DNA from: Clitoria ternatea
Lineage: Eukaryota; Streptophyta; Magnoliopsida; Fabales; Fabaceae
Length of the DNA stretch: 64,000 bases
Reading direction: 5' to 3'
NCBI GenBank assembly: GCA_037962975.1
Contig: CM075672.1
Location: 54,692,501-54,756,500 of the forward strand
The stretch's first letter is position 1, and every line of letters starts with the position of its first letter. Positions 45,929 to 56,071 of this stretch are shown in pieces. The position numbers and the translations under genes were made by a program. The notes beneath the pieces were generated by a model that was not told the DNA's origin, ran no database searches, and saw only the letters and a list, made by a program, of their open reading frames with translations.

Positions 45929-46184
45929 ACTAGGTGTGTGCTCTGTATACATATTCTTCTTCTGCTATACACTCTATTTTTTTGTATACATATATGAGCG
46001 ATTTACCTTGCGATCCAATTATAAATTCTTAAATCTCACTCTTCAATTTTTTGTGGTTCGGGTCTTGATGTAATTGTCGAGGTGTTTTAGAAATATTCTA
46101 AAATCAAAAAAATTTACTTGCATTTTTATTAATTATTTATCTTGATTACATTGGGATTCGAGTCCGGGAAACCGGGGTGTGACA

Positions 46185-46504
46185 CCAATAATACATTTTC
46201 TCAATAATTACTTACTACCACTAGGTTGCAAAAACCTTAAATTTATTTACACACTGTTTAAGTTGGGATTTTAGTTGGTTAAACCTCACTAAGTAATACC
46301 TATATAGGTGTATCTCCTATTCCTTAAAAATTCTTATTCTTACACTAGTAATATCATTCTTTACTTAGTAAATTTCCTTAGTAATTATGTTTAACCGCCA
46401 TTCACTATGGTATCGATTACTACCTTATTAATGGCTTGAAGTTTATTTATTCCTTGGCTCTACCTAAGTCCATTTATTTAAGCTTATATATAATCCTTGG
46501 TCCA
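46185..46504 (-). mobile_element. LTR-like sequence 'I', second part
   Basis: It starts with the second CCAAT copy of the LTR G insertion, so it is the continuation of 34735. It is AT-rich and noncoding. The border with the next element near 46504 is set only by where similarity to the element 1 interior starts. Confidence 0.45.
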
Positions 46505-47120
46505 GGTGAGGATTGCCTTCAGAACCCGAATAATATTTTTGAGTGAGAAACCGAGTGTTTAAACCGAGAGGAATTGGTCAGGAGTGGGTATTTTTGGGGG
46601 TCGGTGATGTTGTTTACCAATTAGATTACTCCCAACTAGATGATTAACCCCCATCACGTGTCCATGTGATACAATTTTGGGTTTGTACCCTGTATGAGTT
46701 GTAGTTGTACCGAGTGACTCATTTGAGTCAGGGAAACCGAGGGTGTAAATACACCAATCGGTGTTGAGAGCATAAGGCCGAACGGCCAAGAAATTAGGAA
46801 GTGCCTCTGCTTGTAATGAATTGGCTGAGTTAAAATGGAATAAATTGTACGTTTTAAATTAAATTCCCAAATATATTAAATCCTCTAATAAAGTTGTAAT
46901 CAGGTAGGGCCTGACTTTTTGTTTTACCGACTGAAAATTTTGGTGCGGTCAGTAAACCGCTTGGGTGGTAAATCTTCTCCGAGTGAAATTGTGGTTCAGT
47001 CGGTGACTGCTTGTGGAAACACAGCCGCGTGGTAAGTAAACAACAATCTTCTGAGTTAGGTAATTGTGGTAAGTTACCGATTGAATTTCGAGGACGAAAT
47101 TCTTTTGAGAGGGGGAGAAC
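46505..47120 (+). mobile_element. Interior remnant of an element 1 relative
   Basis: The segment 46540-46800 aligns with the reverse complement of 7080-7330 (shared words: GACTCATTTGAGTC, GGTGTAAATACACC, AAGGCCGAACGGCCAAGA). At 47085-47106 it has ATTTCGAGGACGAAATTC, the text usual before the polypurine tract in chromovirus-type gypsy elements. A TTTTGAGAGGGGGAGAAC tract ends at 47120. There is no coding frame. The element's 5' part is missing. Confidence 0.75.
47107..47120 (+). other. Polypurine tract before LTR 47121-50972
   Basis: GAGAGGGGGAGAAC, identical to the tract of element 1 (6610-6624, minus) and directly followed by TGTAATATCCC. Confidence 0.85.
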
Positions 47121-48581
47121 TGTAATATCCCAATTTAATAATTATTTACCGAATGAATCTAAATTGCTAAAATAGTAATTCCAGAAGTAGAAACAATTGT
47201 TAATTATATTTGATTTAACTTGAGAAATAGTGACAAATTAAATAAGTTTAACTGGTAAGGGGTGGCTGTTTGCGATTGCTGAGTCCGTGAGTGGGACTGC
47301 AATCCACGATTTCCCACCCCACTCTCCTCTTCCTCGTGCACGCGCATGCTTATACATATATGTGCCCTGGGTCATGGAAGCTATGCATCTCCTTCAGATT
47401 TCTCTTCTTCTCTTCTTCGCTCTTCACTCTCCTTCTCCTCTTCTTCTTTCTCTACTCGCTATTCCTACGAGCTCGCAACAATGGTGGCTAAGGATCGGGG
47501 TCCTCCTTCTTCACTCGATGAGCCAGAGAGAGTGCAGGTGTGCCTTCCTCCTGCAAGCAACCTGTCTCCCTCCTTGTTCCTTCGACGACTTCCTCTTCTT
47601 GCTCGAAGCTGCCAAGCCTCAGTGGAGATCTGCGAGGAGCTTCAAGATGGTAGGAGTGTTCACAGGATTGTGATGGAGCTCCTCCAGGGAATGAACAGAG
47701 AGCTGGGCATCTCAGGAACCTGAATGGTCTCCCTGCTCTTGCATGCAGATGTTAAGGGTGATTCAGTGTTCCTCTGGAATTGAATGTCGTGTTGACCGAC
47801 TGAGAGCTTCAGTCCAGGTAGGGGGAGTATCTTCTATCTTAAATGCATGGGTTATGAACAGGTTCCGAGTGCTGATGCTTGCTATATCCGTGCTCTGATT
47901 GTGTGTTGTGTTGCATGCGAGTGTGTACAGCCCAGTTGCATGACGAGTGAAAGATGAGTGTTGCATGTTAGCATCTTCCTTAGAAATGCATGCGTTGTTG
48001 AGTCTCGTTACCATAGAACCCGATTGCATGTTGTGTTGTGTTGATGAGAATGCTTTATTGAATCTGTGCATGTTCATAGGAATGCACGCGTTGATTAAGG
48101 TCTGGTACTGTCATATACTGATTGCATATTGTATCATGATTGATTGGAATGCTTGCATGAGCCTGTTATTCTTCGTATAAATACCTGCGCTGATTAAGTC
48201 TTGATGCTGCTGTGAACCGAATGAATGTTAACTTGAAGTTGATGAAAATGCTCATAGAAGCTTGATACTGATTGATATTGATTGTATTGGAATCATATGT
48301 GGTTAATGGAATGATGATGATGATTGCATGGAAGCTATGTGTGTTAAATTAACATGCGAAGTCCTGATGATATGTACTACCGACTGCATGTGAAAGATGT
48401 GTGATTGAATGAGGATGTGTGCATGAATTAAATGCTGTGTTGTGGAGTACTGTTAATGTCCAGCATTGATTGCATGAGATGCATGTGCCGATTGAATGCT
48501 GATGATGTATGATGCCGATTGCATGAGATGCATGTATGGCAGTGTATATGAACTCTGTGTGTGTGATGAATCCGCGTGTGG

Positions 48582-48836
48582 CGCATGGGATGCGTTTGTG
48601 CTGAGAGCACGTAGTGTGGGACACTACCATCGGTTTTAAAGCGTGTGACGCTATGAAATCCTTGAGTGGGACTCAAGGTAGCCCTTGAGTGGGACTCGGG
48701 CTGCCTGTGAACACCTCCGTTGGCGCTGAGAGCGCTGGTGTCACCTGTGGGCAAACGGTTGGGTACCTGTAAAACGGCCAAGCAGCTGGGAGCTGATTTG
48801 ATAGCTGAGAGCTATGTGTAAAAAGGCTGAGAGCCT
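48582..48836 (+). other. String of about ten short hairpins with GNG loops
   Basis: Stem-loop-stem units: CGCAT-ggg-ATGCG (48582), GTGCT-gag-AGCAC (48598), GTAGTGT-ggg-ACACTAC (48611), AGCGT-gtg-ACGCT (48640), CCTTGAGT-ggg-ACTCAAGG (48660), AGCCCttGAGT-ggg-ACTCGGGCT with a TT bulge (48680), GCGCT-gag-AGCGC (48723), CAGCT-ggg-AGCTG (48783), ATAGCT-gag-AGCTAT (48801), AGGCT-gag-AGCCT (48824). Stems differ, complementarity is kept, the loop is GAG, GGG or GTG, and the closing pair is always T-A. Confidence 0.85.
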
Positions 48837-49480
48837 ACGTTGCAAAGTCTAAACCGATACACAAGAATGCGGAACCGAGTGAGATAATATGTGTTTATTA
48901 ACTGTTGATAATGTTGGAATTGATAATGATTATAAAGATGATGAATGTGTATGCCCGAGTGAATTATTCCGTGTGTACCTGCCTTGGATGCTAAGTGAAA
49001 CCTGTTTCATGAATATATATATGTGTGTCAGTGTTACTGAAATATTATGTGTGTAGCCGAGTAAGAATTGTTGAATTCTGATTGAGAAATATTCAATATG
49101 TGCATTCTGATTCATGGGTATTGCTATTAAGTCACTGATTGTCGTATGTTAATGTTGTTGAATGGATGCATGCATAAGGCCGAGTGACAATTGGTGGATT
49201 CCGATCGGTAAGAGTCTTTTGTGTGTCCTGGTTGATTGATGCTACTCTGACTATAAACATTGCCATGTATAATTGTGTGTATATATATATATTGTTGTAT
49301 AATTGTGAGGCAACCTGAGTCGGTATCTGTCATTTAAAATTTAAGATGCTCACCCCCTGCACCATTGTTCAGTATGTATGCAGGTTGGACTCTGAAGTGA
49401 TGATAAGGTCTTAGGTCCGAGTGAGGGGTACTCCGACCGGAAGTGTTTATTTTGTATGTGTCATGTCACGTCAGTTGTAG

Positions 49481-49491
49481 CCTTGGCCGGC
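49481..49491 (+). promoter_or_regulatory. CCTTGGCCGGC box shared by several LTR families
   Basis: The same 10-11-base box is found in the element 1 LTRs (4898-4908 and 12166-12176, minus), H (30283-30293), C (43594-43603), G (45590-45600, first base changed), D (37573-37583, minus, one change), and degenerate in F (about 61927). It always lies some 60-140 bases after a T-rich or C-rich run ending TGCAGG-like. The role is unknown. Confidence 0.45.
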
Positions 49492-50254
49492 TCGTAATAA
49501 CAGTGTGGTGTAATGAACATGAATATACATATATATATATATGCGTATAGGTAATTGAGTTATTGTGACCCGAGTGCATGTTCATATATACATACAGGTA
49601 TTATGTTGATAACAGGTGTTGAGGAATGAATGACGTATTCCGAGTGCATGATTAGGTACGTACAATATGTTGTATACGAGTGGTCGTGTTTTGGATAGAC
49701 CGGGGGACGCTGATGGATAGAATACTGCTCAATTAATGATCTCCGAGTGGAACTGCAAATGGCTATGCCTTCTTGTTCGAACGATGATACTTCGATGAAC
49801 TCTGAGTAAAATACCTTGGATGAACCTGTACTGTGTAAGACCTGATGAGAGGATTTTCGGGTGAAAGCGAGGGCGGCCCTTACCGAGTGAAAATGTAAGC
49901 AAAAACCGAGTGAGAGAGAGTTCATATTTTCTGAGCGAAATCATAAATAAATCCCGAGTAAAGCAGAGTTGTGCCTCCCGAGTGAAAACCTCGAGTGATT
50001 TCCTGTTGAGAGAGGAGTTCAATTAGTGGTTTAGGGTGGATTGGATCCTAAGTGAAAGGTATCGATAATCCGAGTGAAAGATGTAAAGTCCGAGTGAGTG
50101 AGGATTGGTGTCCCGAGTGGTTGGGTTTGAATAAGTCCGAGTGGGACTTGACTTCCCGATTTCCCGAATGAAGTGCGAGCGTGAGGACTTGCCGAGTGAA
50201 CTTTGTCCATATCCGATTGAGAAATTACTTTGTGTCTGTGTTGGAGGGGCGTTG

Positions 50255-50620
50255 TGTTGACCTCGCTTAGGCGGTGTCATACCTCGCCCAAGTGACTAGG
50301 ACGGTTCGCCCAAGCGCGTGGAACCATGCTGAAGCGAGCAGATATCAACGTGAGACTCCGCCTATATACCTCCCTCTTCCGTTGTCGCATTATTATATCT
50401 TGCTGGGCGGTGTTGGACATCGCCTGAGTGAGTGGACGTTGTGATGTAGTCCGTCCAGGCGTTGTCGTGCCCTACTGAACTGGACGGCGGTGTAATCACT
50501 TCCTCCTTCCGTGGTTGCACTATTATGCTTCGCTCAGGCGGCGTCGGACCTCGTCTGAGTGAGCCAGTTATCTTAGTCTTCGCCCAGGCGCTGTTGTGTT
50601 TCGCTGGGCAGTATGGGTCG
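50255..50620. repeat. CGCTCAGGCGG / CGCCTGAGTGAG dyads in LTR 47121-50972
   Basis: Words such as CTCGCTTAGGCGG, TCGCCCAAGTGA, TCGCCCAAGCGCG, CGCCTGAGTGAG and CGCTCAGGCGGCG recur in about 360 bases. The related set in the element 1 LTRs is at about 4060-4510 and 11320-11770. The motif is close to the CGCTCAAGCG of elements 2 and F. Confidence 0.6.
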
Positions 50621-50972
50621 GTCCAAGCCTTGCTTCCTCCTCTAACTGTTATACGTGTTAATCGTTCTTTTATTTACCTTGTCCCTTCCACCGTATGCCA
50701 TGCGTGTGGATGACCTCTCATTTCCCCTGCCTTCTTCCCCTTATTATTCATGCCCGGTTCTTCTTGATTATCTCGGGGAAGGGAGCGAAGGGAGTGCTGA
50801 TTGGACTGATTTAAGCTGCTGTGCTCCGCTGAATACCGGCTGAGTGCTTGTCCTTCCTGGCACTCCGCCCCTTTTGTTATCCGGTTGCCTTATATAGTCT
50901 TTTTGGTTACTTATTTTTGGAAAAATTTTCCCCGTATTGGTTCTTAATTATTTATTAAATTAGGGTGTTACA

Positions 50973-51649
50973 GTAAGTGGGTTTTCAAAAAGAAAACTGA
51001 CATGGATGGTAATATAAGTACCTATAAGGCAAGATTGGTGACAAAAGGTTTCAAGCAAATTCATGGTATAGACTATCATGAAACCTGTTCTCCAGTCGCT
51101 TTGCTAAAGTTTGTTTGGATTCTGCTTGCTATTGCTACATACGATGATTATGAGATATGGCAAATGGATATCAAGACTGCTTTCCTTAATGGATATCTTC
51201 TTGAGAAAGTGAACATGACAGAATCTGAAGGCTTTAATAAGGCTGAAGCATCCAAGAAGGTATGCAAACTACAACGTTCTATATATGGACTTAAGCAAGC
51301 TTCCAGAAGCTAGAATCTTTATTTTGATGAAGCTGTTAAACAATTTGGCTTTACTAAATATGAGGATGAACCTTCTATCTACAAGAAGGTTAGTGACTAC
51401 ACAATTGTTTTTTTGGTCCTGTATGTTGATGACATACTACTCATTGGAAATTATGTTCTTACCCTTTAGTGTGTGAAGACTTGGTTAGGAAGCTATTTTT
51501 CTATGAAAGACTTAGGTGAAGCAACCTACGTGTTAGGAATTAAGATCTATAGAGATACATCAAGAAAACTTCTTCGCTTAAGTCAGAATACATACATAGA
51601 TAAAGTATTAAAAAGGTTTAACATGCAAGATTCCAAGAAAGGAACTTTG
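50973..51649 (+). pseudogene. Ty1/copia reverse transcriptase fragment
   Basis: Continuous similarity to copia RT: KWVFKKKTDMDGNISTYKAR, VTKGFKQIHGIDYHETCSPV, WQMDIKTAFLNGYL, VCKLQRSIYGLKQASRS, then after a stop NLYFDEAVKQFGFTKYEDEP, the catalytic VLYVDDILLIG near 51418-51450, another stop, and FSMKDLGEATYVLGIKIYRD. The gene is cut on the left by LTR 47121-50972 and on the right by LTR J at 51650, just before RNase H. It resembles the family of the copia end at 1-451, but is a separate fragment. Confidence 0.92.
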
Positions 51650-52505
51650 TGTAACACCTTAAACTTTTAAGAAAACAATTTATGGAATAATGGTAATTAA
51701 TTATTTATAGTCCAATAATTGTGGGAGGATTAATTTGATATTAGAGGTGAATTATCGGTAAATTAAGATTTACTAAAATTAGATAATTTAACAGATGACG
51801 TGGGACCCACTTAGTCAAATTAAATATTTGATGGGTCTAGAATCTTTAGAAAATTATTGTGGTTAGGGTGGTATAGATGAAATAATTTTTAGTGTTAAGG
51901 AAATAATTAATTGGACACGACGTATGATACAAAACGGGGAAAATACGAACCAAATGGGATTAAAAAGAAAATGTAATATTTCTCCCTTCACTTAATTGTA
52001 GCTACTTCCCTTTCTTCTTTTGATCCTTTTACCCATTGGACAATGGGGATTTATTATTCTTTGGTAAAAGCAAAATGTGACATGGTTTTAACCATTAGAC
52101 AATGTCCAATTTTGCACAAATTTCCTTCTCTCTTCTCTCCATTTTTGGCAGCTCCCTTCTTCTCCTATCTAACTTCATTTTTCTTCTTTTTCTTCAATCC
52201 ACCATGCCAAACCGTGACCAACCTCCTTCTATACCCATTTTCATCAATAATTAACACAAAAGCTTGGATTCATGATGAATTAAATGGCATATTGGAGCAA
52301 AAGCTTGGAGCATCTCTTTCTCCCTTCCCTTCAATTTCGTTTTGTAGAGCTTGTTGTGAGGTAAGGGTTTCTTGCCTCTTTATTACTCTATTCATGGTTT
52401 TGTGATGATTAAGCTTGAAACATTAATGTTGGGTTGTATGGGTGTTGAGGAAAATATGAAACCCTAGGCTTGAATAGCTTGGAAAACATGGGTTTGGTTA
52501 CTCTT
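51650..52505 (+). mobile_element. LTR 'J', left part
   Basis: It starts TGTAACACC directly after the copia RT and aligns with the first ~800 bases of LTR G (34736-35550): TTAATTATTTATAGTC, ATCGGTAAATTAAGATTTAC, GATGGGTCTAG and the CT-rich leader before 52370. Similarity ends near 52505. Confidence 0.75.
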
Positions 52506-55363
52506 ATTTCACTAGTTTACTACATCAATTGAACCCCTAATGGTTATTTCTTACTTACTCTAACTTCTCAATATTATTTTTCTTATATCGAATTAAAGTA
52601 AATTTCTTTATATCTCTAACCTTCTTTTGTATTCTTTTAGTCATCAATTTAGCTTTTTATTATAAATTACAAAGTTGTAGATTTACTCAATAAAAGAATT
52701 TCTTTTCCCTAGCACACTAAAATGTTATTTTTAGTCACTTACTTCCTCTAAGATTCTTTTCTTTTCTAAAAAGACTTATGACAAAAATAAAGCATTAAAT
52801 TAATTAAATTTCTCCATTAATATTGTGGTTTACTCATAAGAAAACTCTTTTGCTAATTTCTTTCAATTATTAGTAAATTTTAATATAAAACTTAGTGAGA
52901 TCAAATCAAGGTTATTTTATTAAATACACTTGGTTGATTTATTCCGCAATCCTGCTAGTTGATTAATCTGTTCTAACTCTAATGAGGCTTACCGGACAAT
53001 TGACAAATTACACCAAGTCACCAAGATAGATATATATATATATATATATATACATACAACCATATCGAATATTCTACCGAGCCCACAGCGGTTCCTAACG
53101 TTCAGCAAATTCACGTAAAATTTTATTTCTATAAATTTTCATTTAGCGATTTGAAAATATTTCTACGCCCTTATTCGAGAGCTAGCGGACGGCGTATTAT
53201 ATACGAAATAACGTTGAAATTCATAGCGATGGTAAAAATCGTTTATCTCCTAATCTAACCGTTGGATCATCTTAAAATTTAAAGGGATTATTTACAGGTA
53301 TCAAAGGAACGATATCAAGCAATTTTTAAAAAAAAACAAAAACAAAGCGAGCCCCCCATACCTTAGGGATAGCTTACGGTTTTGGTGGGGAAAAAGAACC
53401 GGATGCTGCAAAATTTTTCTGATCATTATGCTCTTCATCGATCATCATGGATCATCCTTCGTCGCTAGAAGAACAACATGCTACCAATTTAATCACCTAT
53501 AGCGGATCATGGCCAGCCACTAGATCAACCAAGAAATCACTAATTTTAAGAAAATAATTTATTATTCCGCTCATCGTTCGCCTCTGAATTCATTGCCATT
53601 TCATTGTCGATCACCACCGATCACCCTGCGAAACTTAGGAACAAGCCATGCGACCTGAAACAGCCAAAGAAGTCATGGTTTTGAGACCCAAAATAGAGAA
53701 GGAAATGATCAATAACACATGCATAGCTGCTGGAAAAATCTAAAAAAAAGAAGGGTCAAGGAGTTTAAGTTCAAAAACCTCACCTTTTGGGCCAAGGGGA
53801 GGCACGGCCAAGGGTATGAGATCAAGTGAGTTCACCTATAGAAAATACTTCTTGATGATTAAAAAAACAAGTAGAGCTTACGTGGAGGGGGCCTTACAGC
53901 CAGCAAGGAAGAAGAAAAGAGGGTTGAGATATTCTAAAGAATGGTGTTGGTTTCTTGGATAATGGTGTCGTGAATGAGGGAGAAGAATGGAGGCTAGGGT
54001 GGCATCAAGTGGTGGAGGAAAGGTAAAGGATGTTTCTATTTTTAGCAATTTAGAAAGAGTTATTGAAGTATTTTTGAGAGGAGTAAGAATTCTTTGCATG
54101 TGGCCCTTGTAGCAAGCATGTGTCTATGGCTAGCACTTGGAAAAATTAATGATTAAGGTCAAAACTTTTTTAACAAGTCCTTCTCCAGCAAGGAGTATTA
54201 CAAGACAAGGAGTTATTTTGGAGACAACAAGTGTCTTTTGGGTGGTGGGAGCTAATTGGTTCTTGTTGCGTGAAGGAGCTGATATGGCAAGCTTCTGGGC
54301 ATCAACTTGCCATGAAAGTTTGAAGAGGTTATGATGCTAATTTGAAAAAACTCAAAACATAAAAGTTGTATATCTTTGTTTTATCTTTAAAATGAGCTAT
54401 GGTATGCAAAAATCCGCCATCATACAAGGGAGATATGCCCAAAATATGAAAACTACTCTAAGCTGTGACGAAAATGAATTTGTATACAAAATAAATTTGT
54501 TGGGAAAAAATGGGTAAGGAATTAGCTTCGTGCCCTTTATTAAGTTTATAGATCTTTTTGACATGGAACCATAAAAAAAGAACAAAGTCATTTCAGTATT
54601 GTATGAGGGAGATACGAATTTCTTTCTAAAATAGTACAGTGTAGTCATGAAATTGGAATAAGTCTGAAAAGATTGTGAAAACTGTACCGATTAGGAAGCA
54701 TTTAGCCTTTGAGGCCTTCACAGAAAACGTAGAGAATTTTAATATGGAGATTTTGACATTAGGTTTGCATGAATCAGAGATTGTATGAATAAATTATGAA
54801 TTTTTGAAAGAACCATGTGCAGATTAAAGGGATTAAATAATAAATTTTTAGAGTACAAATGCTTGGTTCAGAATTTTAGGGGTGACAGGATGCAAAACGA
54901 AGTTTGGTGCTAGAAATAAAGATTATAGATCTCTTCAAAACAAAGAGATTGGGACTAGAATCATTTGATTCTAAGATCGTATGAGAAAGTTAGGCCCAGA
55001 ATACTGAAGGTACTCCGACCGGGTTCGAAGGTTCGATTTTGATTAATCGTTTCTTTGAGAAACGAGGTTGATAGGGCCTGAATTAGGATTCAGTCCCTTC
55101 TGGAAAAGTTCCTAACTCATCAATATGAGTCACCAGGGACTGACTGTGCTATTGTCGGATATCACGAAGTATATACACGATCACTCGAGGGAGGTACTTG
55201 AGGTTCTGATCGGGCCAGTTAGACCAAGTCAGTCATCCTCGATTTATAACAAGAGGCTTCTAATAAGACTAGAGTCCTCATGGGATTGCTAGTCTCAGGC
55301 TGAATCGTCGGTATTGATTTGTTCATTGGGTCCCACAGTTCAATACTGAGGAACCCGACAATG
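52506..55363. other. Unclassified noncoding, probably repeat-derived DNA
   Basis: No gene and no recognised domain on either strand. The part ending CCCGACA at 55363 reads on the minus strand TGTCGGGTTCCTCAG, which could be an LTR start, but I found no matching other end or target duplication. A (TA)n run is at 53027-53051. A 30-base A/C-rich run is near 53330. Confidence 0.5.
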
Positions 55364-55860
55364 TTTTATTATTAAATATAATTACTAAATAAACAATTTT
55401 AAATATATAATTTCAAAAATAAAATATTATTATAAATATTTATATATTTTCAAGATAATCAATTAAATATAATTTATTATTATTAATTTTAAATATTAAT
55501 TATTAAGCATAATTTATTATATGTTAAACTAATTAATACTTAATTAAAATAATCATCATTAAATAAATAATTATTAAACAAATAATATTATAAATTTCAA
55601 AATAAATAAATAAATAAATATTCAACACTTAAAATTAAATAATTAAACATTTAATATATTTTCAAAATAAATAATTATTGATTGAAATTAGATATTAATT
55701 AAGATGAAGTATTATCTATAAAATATTATTGACAGGAAATAAATATCAATTAATATAATTATAAATTAATTAGTACTCAATTAAACAAAATAATCATCAT
55801 TAACGTATTATTTTTAATTAAATAGTATTGTCGAACGTTATTAAGGCTATTATTATTTTC
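55364..55860. other. Very AT-rich segment
   Basis: Roughly 500 bases made almost only of A and T, with repeated AATTAAT, AAATAAAT and TATTAAT words. No coding potential. It may be part of the J-related LTR or an independent AT-rich spacer. Confidence 0.6.
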
Positions 55861-56071
55861 TTACCTCTGCTTTTCTCACTCGTTATATTCTCTTGGTATT
55901 CTTATATCTCGTATTAAATATCTCAACTAGCTCTGCTTTTCACCATTTTCTCATACTAAAAGTGTTCGGGGAACAGGCCAAAGCCTTGAGCTTCCTACTG
56001 AAAGCTCAACAGAGTATTCTCAGGAGTCCTAAGGGTTTGGTTTCTTATTCTCAAAAATCAGGGCTGTTACA
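55861..56071 (+). mobile_element. LTR right end (J-like)
   Basis: It ends AAAAATCAGGGCTGTTACA at 56071, like the ends of C, F and G, exactly where the Tat-type RT becomes readable (56072). The flank TGGCA does not match CTTTG before 51650, so this end and the LTR start at 51650 may belong to different insertions. Confidence 0.55.

Larger units (their letters stand above)
34736..46184 (+). mobile_element. LTR 'G': solo LTR of about 5.2 kb with two nested LTRs
   Basis: It starts TGTAACATCCC at 34736 and ends GGGGTGTGACA at 46184, with identical flanks CCAAT at 34731-34735 and 46185-46189. Removing D with its TSD (about 4.16 kb) and C with its TSD (about 2.09 kb) leaves about 5.2 kb, the length of LTR F (5166 bp). 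G and F align along their length (34736-35983 to 57423 on; 40138 on to about 58480; 44266-46184 to about 60700-62588). There are no internal gag-pol sequences, so it is a solo LTR. Confidence 0.85.
47121..50972 (+). mobile_element. 3' LTR (3.85 kb) of the element 1 relative
   Basis: It starts TGTAATATCCCAATTT after the polypurine tract and ends AGGGTGTTACA at 50972. The general order of landmarks follows the element 1 LTR read on the minus strand: a CT-rich leader with ATG near 47290-47500, a CACCCCCTGCACCATTGTTCAG stretch near 49350, CCTTGGCCGGC at 49481-49491, many CCGAGTGA words, and CGCTCAGGCGG-type dyads near 50260-50620. Small frames at 47287-47723 are in the leader and show no domain. 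It is inserted in a copia RT gene, which continues at 50973. The expected right-hand target duplication is GTAAG; the left partner is lost. Confidence 0.85.

Noticed and set aside
47287..47723. Frames of 125-128 codons starting with a hydrophobic, signal-peptide-like leader in LTR 47121-50972
   Set aside because: They arise from the CT-rich leader in two overlapping frames, have no known domain and no intact counterpart in the element 1 LTRs.
55364..55860. Organelle-derived DNA or replication origin because of extreme AT content
   Set aside because: No organelle gene or origin motif is present, and the segment is bordered by retrotransposon sequence.
51650..56071. One intact 4.4-kb LTR (J)
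   Set aside because: The flanks CTTTG and TGGCA do not match and lie in different host elements, and the middle does not align with G or F.
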